A DNA stretch of 64,000 nucleotides from CAZAPG01 sp964486935 (GTDB taxonomy: Bacteria; Chloroflexota; Anaerolineae; 4572-78; J111). The position numbers and the translations under genes were made by a program. The stretch covers positions 1 through 64,000 of the forward strand of contig CAZAPG010000027.1 of the NCBI GenBank assembly GCA_964486935.1, given 5' to 3'. This document shows, one piece after another, positions 24,584 to 31,834 of the stretch. Every line of letters starts with the position of its first letter. The first letter of the stretch is position 1. The notes beneath the pieces are model-generated. The model made no database searches and was not told the DNA's origin. It saw nothing but the letters and a program-made list of their open reading frames with translations.

Positions 24584-26839
24584 CTAATCGGGCGGCATGG
24601 AGCCGGACACGTCGCTTTCAAAATCTTCGTAGTCATCCTCGTCGCTGTCGTCGGTCCAGTACACCTCGCGGGGCCGGCTGCCGTCGGCCGGGCCGATCAC
24701 GCCTTCCTCTTCCAACTGGTCTATCAGCCGGGAGGCGCGGGGATAGCCGATGCCCAGCCGCCGCTGCAACAGGCTGGTTGAGGCCCGGCCATTTTCTATC
24801 ACCAGTTTGACGGCTTCTTCCAGCAGGTCGTCCTTGTCGGCTTCGGCCATAATATCGGCCCAGGGCAGCGACTCGCTATCGACATTGCCCTCGTCATCCA
24901 GCATGGTTTCAGCCGGGATAATGGCCTGCGAGGCTTGCCAAAAGTTTACAATATTGCGAATCTCCATATCTGATACAAAGCAGCCTTGCAAGCGTAACAG
25001 CTTGGGCGAGTCGGCGGCCATGTAAAGCATGTCGCCCTTGCCCAACAGCCGCTCCGCGCCGGGGCTGTCTAAAATTACCCGCGAGTCAATCTGGCTGGAA
25101 ACGGCAAAGGCAATGCGTGTGGGAAAGTTGGCCTTGATTAGCCCGGTCACCACATCTACCGAGGGGCGCTGGGTGGCAATTACCAGGTGGATGCCGGTGG
25201 CCCGCGCCATCTGGGCAATACGGCAAACGTGGCGCTCAACCTCGTCGGGGGCCATCATCATCAGGTCGGCCAGCTCGTCAATAACCAGCACCAGGTAGGG
25301 CAGACGCTCGCCCCTGGCCCCTATTTTTTGGTTGTAGCTGGCAATGCTGCGCGCCCCGGCTGCGGCAAACAGCTTGTAGCGACGCTCCATCTCGCGGGTG
25401 GTCCAGGCCAGCGCGCCAACGACGTGGTCAAAATCGGTCACAACCGGCGCAATCAAATGAGGAATGCCGTTGTAGCTGGTCAACTCAACCATTTTGGGAT
25501 CGACCATTAAAAAGCGAAGCTGGTCTGGGGTGTGGGTAATGAGCAGGGTTGAGATGATGGCATTGATACAAACCGATTTGCCCGAACCGGTAGCCCCGGC
25601 AATAAGCAGGTGGGGCATGTCAGACAGCGAGGCTGAAACCGGCTGGCCCGACACATTTTTGCCCAGGGCAACTTGCAGCGGTTTCTTTTTCTTTTTGAAG
25701 CCATCCGATTCGATGACGGCCCGCAGCGAGACCATGGTTTTATCGGCGTTGGGCACTTCGATGCCGACCAGGGGGCGGCCCGGCACCGGCGCTTCGATGC
25801 GGATGGGCGCGGCGGCCAGGGCCAGGGCCAGGTCGTTGCTCAGGGCGACAACTTTGCTAACCCGCACCCGCTGGTCAACCACGTTGCCATCGGGCAGGCG
25901 GCGCTCCAGCGTGCCCAGCTTCAGGCCAAACTGGGTAACAGTGGGGCCGGAGTTAATCTCGACCACCTCGGCGGGGATGCCAAAACCTTGCAGGGTTTCT
26001 TCAATAATCTGGGCCTGATAGCGGGCGTTGGCCCCCTGGGTGGGGTCTTTGGCCGGGGTAGCCAGCAGTTCCAGAGGGGGCAGTTTGTGCCTGGCGCGGG
26101 GCATGGCCGCCAGCACGGCTTCGGCGGTCATGGCCGGCGGCGGCAGGGGCAGCATTTTTTGCTCGGCTTTGACCGGCGTATTTTTTGCTTTTTTGGCCGG
26201 TGTGGAGTCGGATGGATCATCGGCGGCGATGGCCTGCGCCGGCGGGCCAACCTGCTGTTTATCCAGATGACGCCTGCTCCACTCGCTTATCTGCGCGGCC
26301 CAATCGACGGTGCCGGCGGCAGTTAACCGAAAGGCCAGCCCCAGCGCGGCCAGGCCGGTGAGCAGCAGAAAAAAGATGGAGATGGGCGCGCCCAGCAGGT
26401 CGACCAGAAAATTGCTGATGCCCCAGCCGACAAAGCCGCCGCCGCCGCCCTCGCGGGCCAGCCGAACGGCATATTCGCCGGGTTCAACGGCCAGCAGGTG
26501 AGTGAGGGCCAGCCCGACAATCAGCAGCAGTTCAGCCCCAATAATGATGTCCATGGGCATGGCGTAGGCTTCATCTTTGAGCCGGCCAAAGGTGAGCAGC
26601 GCGCCCAGCGCGCCCAGCAGCACCGCCGCCGGAATGGCCCACCAGCCAAACAATTGCCAAAACAAATCGGCCCACCAGTTGCTCAGGCTGCCGCCGGTGA
26701 GCGAGAAGAGACTGAGCAAAGTGATTAGGGTAAATAACAGCAGCACTCCCCCCATAATTTCGCGCTGGTAGGGGCTGAGGCGGGAGAGAATTTCTTCGAT
26801 AAAAGGTGTGGAATGACTTTTATTTTTACGTGCGGCCAT
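24584..26839 (-). CDS. ftsK: DNA translocase FtsK/SpoIIIE
   Basis: 751 aa. Four membrane helices (~25-180), then a linker of ~80 residues. The alpha/beta motor has Walker A GATGSGKSVCINA (~415), Walker B LVLVIDELADLMM and IATQRPSVDVVTG. The C-terminal gamma winged helix (SLLQRRLGIGYPRASRLIDQLE) reads orientation sequences. It pumps chromosome DNA through the closing septum. The linker is short, as in SpoIIIE-like members. An acidic tail (DDSDEDDYEDFESD) ends the protein. Has its own terminator. Confidence 0.97.
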   Translation of the reverse strand: MAARKNKSHSTPFIEEILSRLSPYQREIMGGVLLLFTLITLLSLFSLTGGSLSNWWADLFWQLFGWWAIPAAVLLGALGALLTFGRLKDEAYAMPMDIIIGAELLLIVGLALTHLLAVEPGEYAVRLAREGGGGGFVGWGISNFLVDLLGAPISIFFLLLTGLAALGLAFRLTAAGTVDWAAQISEWSRRHLDKQQVGPPAQAIAADDPSDSTPAKKAKNTPVKAEQKMLPLPPPAMTAEAVLAAMPRARHKLPPLELLATPAKDPTQGANARYQAQIIEETLQGFGIPAEVVEINSGPTVTQFGLKLGTLERRLPDGNVVDQRVRVSKVVALSNDLALALAAAPIRIEAPVPGRPLVGIEVPNADKTMVSLRAVIESDGFKKKKKPLQVALGKNVSGQPVSASLSDMPHLLIAGATGSGKSVCINAIISTLLITHTPDQLRFLMVDPKMVELTSYNGIPHLIAPVVTDFDHVVGALAWTTREMERRYKLFAAAGARSIASYNQKIGARGERLPYLVLVIDELADLMMMAPDEVERHVCRIAQMARATGIHLVIATQRPSVDVVTGLIKANFPTRIAFAVSSQIDSRVILDSPGAERLLGKGDMLYMAADSPKLLRLQGCFVSDMEIRNIVNFWQASQAIIPAETMLDDEGNVDSESLPWADIMAEADKDDLLEEAVKLVIENGRASTSLLQRRLGIGYPRASRLIDQLEEEGVIGPADGSRPREVYWTDDSDEDDYEDFESDVSGSMPPD

Positions 26840-26949
26840 GCGAGTTCAACATCTCTGTGGTATACTTTAAGGTGACATAATGTTGGCGTATTTAAGTCTA
26901 CCGATTTTTTAACACTATGTCAAGCTAACTGGCGGGGCTAAGTTTAAAG

Positions 26950-27117
26950 ATGTCGATAATTATTTTTGTCATCAGTTGCATTTTGGCCTTGATTATGTTG
27001 GGGCTGGTGATTGCGGGGATTTGGATGGTGCTTAAAGCCGGGCAGCGCGATACGGTTTCGACGGCCAGGGAGGATTGGCTGACGCGCCGCAGCGATAAGG
27101 ATGAGCGGGACTGGTAG
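26950..27117 (+). CDS. 55-aa single-pass membrane protein
   Basis: Short frame encoding a strongly hydrophobic helix (residues ~3-29, IIIFVISCILALIMLGLVIAGIW). A charged cytoplasmic tail of 25 residues follows (AGQRDTVSTAREDWLTRR). Positive charges on the C-terminal side predict N-out/C-in. TATACT with TGG in front lies at 26861-26866, 83 bases before the ATG. No Shine-Dalgarno is clear. The stop abuts the stop of the convergent 80-aa gene. It matches no family I know; the frame and charge pattern favour a real gene. Confidence 0.55.
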   Translation: MSIIIFVISCILALIMLGLVIAGIWMVLKAGQRDTVSTAREDWLTRRSDKDERDW

Positions 27118-27360
27118 CTAAATCATAAAACGGAGGCGGGCCATGTAGTCGCCCAACTCTTTGAGCTTGCGGGCGCTTGACTCATCGCCTTTGGCCCGAA
27201 AGCGTTCGACCATGGCCTCTAGCTCGGCAAAGAATACGCCATCACAGGCGCTGATGTTATTGCTGATGAGCGTTTGCAGTTCGTCCCGGTCTTTGGCCTG
27301 AATAATTTTTTTGAGTAAATCCTGGGCCTGCTTGTAAGTCATTGAACCGGCAATACTCAT
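27118..27360 (-). CDS. 80-aa helical protein
   Basis: All-helical small protein with an excellent ribosome site (AGAGGAG, 6-8 bases before ATG 27360). The spacing of Leu/Ile and the pattern LISNNISACDGVFFAELEAMVERF recall the small alpha-helical domain found at the start of some cyanobacterial and Chloroflexota CHAT/TPR proteins (ell..gl...me..a..la..g...aa..L). That likeness is from memory and weak. No catalytic motif. Function unknown. It ends against the 55-aa membrane gene. Confidence 0.6.
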   Translation of the reverse strand: MSIAGSMTYKQAQDLLKKIIQAKDRDELQTLISNNISACDGVFFAELEAMVERFRAKGDESSARKLKELGDYMARLRFMI

Positions 27361-27386
27361 TGGCTGCTCCTCTGAAAATAAATGTT

Positions 27387-27457
27387 ACACAGAGCAGTCA
27401 CAGAGAAAAAATATAAAGATCTCCGTGTATCTCTGTGCTCCTTCGCGCGCTCTGTGT
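27387..27457. repeat. Nested CACAGAG/CTCTGTG inverted repeats
   Basis: ACACAGAG (27387-27394) pairs with CTCTGTGT (27450-27457). Inside it CACAGAGA (27399-27406) pairs with TCTCTGTG (27430-27437). This two-stem element lies in the 241-base gap between the 80-aa gene and the AlbA_2 gene. It looks like a dispersed intergenic palindrome. Confidence 0.6.
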
Positions 27458-27558
27458 TCCAAATTTTTACTTCCCGTTCCGCATAACGCGGCGCGTGTTT
27501 TGATGACAACTATCAATCACTATAGCATGGCAATTATCAATGAGCAATTAACAATTTG

Positions 27559-27587
27559 TTGACAATTGTAGCCGCTTAATTGATAAT
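27559..27587 (+). promoter_or_regulatory. Near-consensus sigma70 promoter of the AlbA_2 gene
   Basis: TTGACA (27559-27564), 17 bases, GATAAT (27582-27587). The start codon is at 27602, so the leader is only ~8 bases and just includes AGAGG. The strongest promoter match in the window. Confidence 0.75.
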
Positions 27588-27601
27588 TTCCTAGAGGTTC
27601 A

Positions 27602-28972
27602 ATGATGTTGCAAAAGTTACTCAAACGTGGTCCCGGACAAACGGTGGCCTTTATCCCCCGGCCGGAGGCCCGGCTGCTGGCCGAAACTATGGTCGCTTTT
27701 GCCAACGCCGATGGCGGCACGATTTTGCTGGGCGTTAACGAAGATGGCGAGGTGGTTGATTACTTAACCGACGAGGACGTTGAGGGCCAACTGGTGCAGG
27801 CCATGGTGATGTGTCGCCCGCCGGTTGTGACCGAGTGGGAGCAGAGCGAACTGCCCGACGGCGTGATTGTGGCCTTAAAAGTTGCCCGCAGCCCGGAACT
27901 GCACGCCCTGGCCGATGGCCGCGTACTCATCAGGGCCGGCATAGAAAACAAGCCCCCCAGCGGCGAGGTGATTCGCCATCTGGCCGCCACCAAATCCAGC
28001 GGCGATTTTGAAAGCGAGCCGGTGGTCGGCGCTACCCTGGTCGACCTGGATAAAAACGTGCTGGATGAGTACATGCGGCTGCGGCAGGAGCGGGGAGGCC
28101 GGCCCCTAAAGGGAAATTTGCAGGACCATCTGGTTGAGATTGGCGCAATGGTCGAAGACGGCACGCCTACCGTAGCCGGGATGTTGCTGTTTGGCAAACA
28201 TCCCCAGGCATTTTTGCCCCAGAGCGGCATTATTTTTGTAAAATTTTTGGGCGTCGATGCCCGGGGGCGCGATGGGCTGGCCGGCTATGGACGGCGGGTA
28301 GAAATTGACGGCCCTCTGGCCAAAATGGTCGAGCGGGCCTGGAGCCTGGTGATGGAAGAAACCCAGGTGGAAGCGGTTGTGACCGGGCTGAAGCGCAAAG
28401 AGTTGCCGGAATATCCCCGCTTTGCCGTGCGCGAGGCGCTGGTCAACGCGGTCTGTCACCGCGATTACCGCCTGAGCGGGCGGCGCGTCGAGATACGGCT
28501 CTACACCGACCGGCTGGAAGTCATCAGCCCCGGCGGCCTGCCCGGCTACATTACCCTGGATAATATTGTCGAGGAGCATTTCTCGCGCAACCCGAGGGTG
28601 GTGAACGGCCTGTTTCAGTGGGGCTATATCGAGGAGCTGGGCCTGGGCATCGACCGGATGATTGAGGAGATGCTGGAACACGGCCACTCTGCCCCCATTT
28701 TTGAGGCCAAACCCTACTCCTTTACCGTGCGGCTGCACAACACCCGCGAGCGCCCTCCGGCGGCCCAGCGCTGGCCCACCAACATGAACGAGCGCCAGAT
28801 CAGGGCCATGAGCTACATTGAAACGCAAGGGCGCATCACCAACCGGGAGTACCGGGAGCTTTGCCCGGATGTCAACCCGGAAACCATCCGGCTGGATCTG
28901 GTGGATTTGGTGGATAAAGGGCTGCTGCTAAAAATTGGGGATAAAAAGGGGACGTATTATATTTTGAAGTAA
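27602..28972 (+). CDS. AlbA_2 DNA-binding/HATPase_c_4 protein (RecG-like regulator family)
   Basis: 456 aa. N-terminal AlbA_2 (formerly AAA_4) domain (~15-125: ETMVAFANADGGTILLGVNEDGEV). A middle linker follows, then an HATPase_c_4 GHKL fold (~270-380: FAVREALVNAVCHRDY with the Asn/His N-box, RLEVISPGGLPG, LGLGIDRM). A C-terminal winged helix (~395-456: NERQIRAMSYIETQGRITNREYREL) ends the protein. Proteins of this layout are labelled ATP-dependent DNA helicase RecG-related but lack helicase motors; they are transcription regulators or defence-linked proteins. It has its own strong promoter and a neighbouring antitoxin remnant. Confidence 0.88.
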   Translation: MMLQKLLKRGPGQTVAFIPRPEARLLAETMVAFANADGGTILLGVNEDGEVVDYLTDEDVEGQLVQAMVMCRPPVVTEWEQSELPDGVIVALKVARSPELHALADGRVLIRAGIENKPPSGEVIRHLAATKSSGDFESEPVVGATLVDLDKNVLDEYMRLRQERGGRPLKGNLQDHLVEIGAMVEDGTPTVAGMLLFGKHPQAFLPQSGIIFVKFLGVDARGRDGLAGYGRRVEIDGPLAKMVERAWSLVMEETQVEAVVTGLKRKELPEYPRFAVREALVNAVCHRDYRLSGRRVEIRLYTDRLEVISPGGLPGYITLDNIVEEHFSRNPRVVNGLFQWGYIEELGLGIDRMIEEMLEHGHSAPIFEAKPYSFTVRLHNTRERPPAAQRWPTNMNERQIRAMSYIETQGRITNREYRELCPDVNPETIRLDLVDLVDKGLLLKIGDKKGTYYILK

Positions 28973-29196
28973 CAATACTCTCTTTCGCCATAAATCACCT
29001 CACGGCTCACCTGAACTTCCTGACCCAAATTGAATTGAGGCACTTTAAAGGGTTTGGGGGCAGGTTTGTCGCTAGCCGACTTAGCAGACATATCTTGTTT
29101 GAGCGACACAAGAATAAGCTCGATAATTTGGATGCGCTCTGCTACCGATGCCTGTTGAATCTGTTTAACAGCTACTCCAGACCTCAAAGGTTTCAA
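28957..29196 (-). pseudogene. Antitoxin-like remnant fused to a palindrome
   Basis: An open frame of 79 codons. Its core (SVAERIQIIELILVSLKQD, then KVPQFNLGQEVQVSREVIYGER) resembles small antitoxins of type II toxin-antitoxin pairs, where the helix precedes a short K-F-N-L-G-x-E-V-x-x-x-R-x-x-x-Y tail. Two signs of damage are seen. The only upstream starts lie inside the perfect palindrome at 29179-29211. The last residues (YCYFKI) run into the 3' end of the AlbA_2 gene. No toxin (PIN, RelE or other) is adjacent. I take it as a truncated orphan; the family call is from pattern memory. Confidence 0.45.
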
Positions 29197-29211
29197 AAAC
29201 CTTTGAGGTCT
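29179..29211. repeat. Perfect 15-bp palindromic repeat element
   Basis: AGACCTCAAAGGTTT-CAA-AAACCTTTGAGGTCT, a 33-base hairpin with no mismatches. Similar AACCTTTGAGGTC palindromes occur as dispersed intergenic repeats in several bacterial groups (general recollection). No second copy was noticed in this window. No T-run follows on either strand, so it is not a typical terminator. The rest of the 28973-29417 gap shows nothing I can name. Confidence 0.7.
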
Positions 29212-29417
29212 TCATTGGGCCAGAAACAGCGTGCTTGGGAGTATTTAAATCAATCACCGCCGACCTGTTTCATAAGTATTGTGGATTGAGCAAAAAAACT
29301 TTGCTGATTTAATTTTACCACGCTTGCGAATATCTAACGAAAGCCGACAATCTGATAACACGAAGCTGGTGTTGAGGCATCAATTCAACCGCGCTATAAG
29401 CCGGTCCACAACACCGG

Positions 29418-30152
29418 CTATCTCGGCTGCGATTTTTCAACCGCAACGCCAACCTCCCCATTCCTCATCTCCTCCCGATGAATCACCCCATCCAATAAAT
29501 GAATCACCCGGTCGGAGAAGTCGGCCATGCGGGGGTCGTGGGTGACGTAGATAACGGTTTTGCCCTGCTCCTGGTTTAGCTGGCGCACCAGCCGCATCAC
29601 CTCAAAGCCGGTTTCGGAGTCGAGGTCGCCGGTCATTTCGTCGCCGATGATGATGGGCGGGTCGTTAGCCAGGGCGCGGGCAATGGCAACGCGCTGCTGC
29701 TGGCCGCCGGATAGCTCGCTGGGGTAGTGGTCGCTGCGGTCGCCCAGACCCACCTGCTCCAGCAGCATGGCCGCGCGCTGTTTGCGCTCTTTGCGTTTGA
29801 ACTTGCCGGCCAGCACCATCGGCGCTTCTACATTTTCATAGGCGGTAAAATTGTTCAGCAGGTTGAATGTCTGGAAAACAAAGCCCAGCTTTTCCAGCCG
29901 CAGGCGGGCCAGTCGCTCCTCTTTTAAGGCCACAACATTTTGCCCGTCGATGGTGATGTGGCCCCGGTTCGGTTCGTCCAGCCCGCCCAGCAGGTTGAGC
30001 AGCGTTGTTTTGCCGGAGCCGCTCGGCCCCATCAGGCACAGCATTTCGCCGCGCTGCACCTCGATGCTGACGCCGCGCAAGGCGGGGACGGCTTCTTTGC
30101 CCATCAAATAACTTTTGTGGATATTATCGACTTGTATAATCGAGTTGCTCAT
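29418..30152 (-). CDS. ABC transporter ATP-binding protein (LolD/MacB type)
   Basis: 244 aa from ATG 30152, which overlaps the end of the response-regulator gene by 29 bases. Walker A GPSGSGKTT (~43), Q-loop VFQTFNLL, signature LSGGQQQRVAIARAL, Walker B IIIGDEMTGDLDS, H-loop VTHDP. The Walker B surroundings differ slightly from the usual ADEPTGNLDS (Met for Pro, Asp for Asn). The MacB/LolD subfamily powers mechanotransmission or lipoprotein/antibiotic efflux with an FtsX-like permease. No permease gene is in the window. As the last gene of the MBL-kinase-regulator unit it may be the regulated output. Confidence 0.9.
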   Translation of the reverse strand: MSNSIIQVDNIHKSYLMGKEAVPALRGVSIEVQRGEMLCLMGPSGSGKTTLLNLLGGLDEPNRGHITIDGQNVVALKEERLARLRLEKLGFVFQTFNLLNNFTAYENVEAPMVLAGKFKRKERKQRAAMLLEQVGLGDRSDHYPSELSGGQQQRVAIARALANDPPIIIGDEMTGDLDSETGFEVMRLVRQLNQEQGKTVIYVTHDPRMADFSDRVIHLLDGVIHREEMRNGEVGVAVEKSQPR

Positions 30153-31812
30153 TGGGCGGACACTCAAGCGGCAGGTTGTTTTGTATAGCTTCGTGAAGCT
30201 GGCGGGTAGCCGGGGTGGGGCTTTCGCCAAATAACTCCTCAAATAGTTTAATGCAATCGCGATAAACTTTCAAAGCCTGGGCCTTTTCTCCATGGCAATA
30301 GTGAATCGACATCAACCGCCGGTAGACGCTTTCCAGCAGCGGGTCTTTGGCCAGGGCGGCCTCACAGGCTTCAACCGCCTGGGGATAGCGCTCCAGAGCG
30401 GCGCAGGCGTCGGCCAGTTTAATCAATAGCTGGCAAAAGTCGGCTGTAATTTCTCGCCGCATGTCCATGGCCCAATCGTCGTAACGGTCCTCGGCCAAAA
30501 AATCGCCCTTGTACAGCGCCCGCCCCTTTTCCAGCTCGGCGATGGCCTCTTCCCGCCGTTCTTCTTTAAGCAGTTGCGCGCCCAGGCGCAGGTGCTCTCT
30601 AAATTCCAGCAAATCCCACGTGACCGATTCGCTCACGTCAAAATAGTAGCCGTTGGCGCTGCGCAAAATAAAGTGAGAGTCTCGCGGTTCAATATCCGGC
30701 TCCAGGGTGTGCCGGGCGTTGCTGATGAGCGGCAGCAGTTTTTTGCGACCGCTTTCCTCGTCGGCGTCGGGCCAGAGCCGGGTAATGAGTTCATCGGCGG
30801 CCACGGCCCGCCCGCCGCGGGCGCAGCGCACCAGCAGCAGCTTAACAATGGTTTCGGCCTGGGGGCGCTCCCAAATGCCAACGGCCCGGCCATCGCGCCA
30901 AATTTGAAACTGGCCCAGGGTTTGAATGCGCAGCGTGGGCGATTGGGCCGATTGTTTGACCGCCTCGATAATGGTTTGCGGTTTGAAGTTTTTCTTCTCG
31001 ATAAAACCAACCACCGGATACTGGGTCAGCAAATCGGCTACATCGCTGGGGCCGGCCCGCCCGCTCAAAATGAGCACTTTGGTTTTGGGGTGTTTTTCAA
31101 CCAGATAGTCAAGCAGCAGCCAGCCCTCGTTAGAGCGGAGCGGCAGTTCGCTCTGCTGAAGCTTTAAATCCAAAATCACAAGATGAAAGCCCTCTTTTTC
31201 CATTTCGGCCAGGGCCTCCTGGGCACTGGGAGCGACGCGCCAAAAGTAGCCGGCCTCATCTAAAACGCCGGCTACAATCTCTTGCCAATCCTCTCTGTTT
31301 TCAACCAGCAGCACCCGGGGGCGTCCGCCGGTTTCTTCCGGCAAGGGGGGCGTCAGCGGACGGCGAAGGCCCGCAGCGCGGTTGGCGTGTCCGGCGGAAC
31401 CGGGCAGCGGTTGGCTTTGCCCTTGGCCAATAAGCCGGTCGACAAGCTGGCCAAAATCTCCCATATCCCAGCTTTCTTTAAACAGAATCGGAGCGTTGGG
31501 GTAGAGATGCTGTAAACTGACCTCCATATCGTGGGTGAGCGAGCCGGTTAAAATGATAATGGGCATGGCCGGCCGGGTTTCCTTGATTTTTTGGATAACG
31601 CTGATGCCATCGCGGTTGAAGCGATTGGTTTTATCCAGCACCGGGTCGATGACGGCCAGCCCAAATTTTTCTGACTCCAGCGTGCCGATGGCATCTTGAT
31701 AAGATGCAGCCGGATGGGGCAAATAGCCTTGCCGGGTAAGAGTCGAGCAGATAATATCTTGCCAGTCGGCGCGGTCTTCTACTACGAGAACATGTTGTAA
31801 TTGCTGAACCAT
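30124..31812 (-). CDS. Tandem-receiver response regulator with SARP/BTAD output
   Basis: 562 aa from ATG 31812 (AGGAGA 10 bases before it). Two receiver domains: REC1 ~7-125 with phospho-site Asp56 (AVIDPVLDK) and REC2 ~166-285 with Asp215 (VILDLKLQ). Then an OmpR/SARP-type winged helix (~295-385) starting LRIQTLGQFQI, and a bacterial transcriptional activator (BTAD) TPR domain (~395-540, GDFLAEDRYDDWAMDMR). It should bind DNA and activate transcription when phosphorylated, most simply by the four-GAF kinase encoded 22 bases upstream. Two receivers would allow two inputs. Confidence 0.9.
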   Translation of the reverse strand: MVQQLQHVLVVEDRADWQDIICSTLTRQGYLPHPAASYQDAIGTLESEKFGLAVIDPVLDKTNRFNRDGISVIQKIKETRPAMPIIILTGSLTHDMEVSLQHLYPNAPILFKESWDMGDFGQLVDRLIGQGQSQPLPGSAGHANRAAGLRRPLTPPLPEETGGRPRVLLVENREDWQEIVAGVLDEAGYFWRVAPSAQEALAEMEKEGFHLVILDLKLQQSELPLRSNEGWLLLDYLVEKHPKTKVLILSGRAGPSDVADLLTQYPVVGFIEKKNFKPQTIIEAVKQSAQSPTLRIQTLGQFQIWRDGRAVGIWERPQAETIVKLLLVRCARGGRAVAADELITRLWPDADEESGRKKLLPLISNARHTLEPDIEPRDSHFILRSANGYYFDVSESVTWDLLEFREHLRLGAQLLKEERREEAIAELEKGRALYKGDFLAEDRYDDWAMDMRREITADFCQLLIKLADACAALERYPQAVEACEAALAKDPLLESVYRRLMSIHYCHGEKAQALKVYRDCIKLFEELFGESPTPATRQLHEAIQNNLPLECPPNEQLDYTSR

Positions 31813-31834
31813 AGTTGTTCTCCTACAGTTGTGG

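Noticed and set aside
28106..28828. A 240-codon minus-strand frame inside the AlbA_2 gene
   Set aside because: The plus-strand gene has intact AlbA_2 and HATPase motifs plus a consensus promoter; the antisense frame has neither.
29418..30152. Possible non-functional ATPase because Walker B reads GDEMTGDLDS
   Set aside because: The catalytic Asp-Glu pair and all other motifs are present; the Pro-to-Met change alone does not argue for loss of function.
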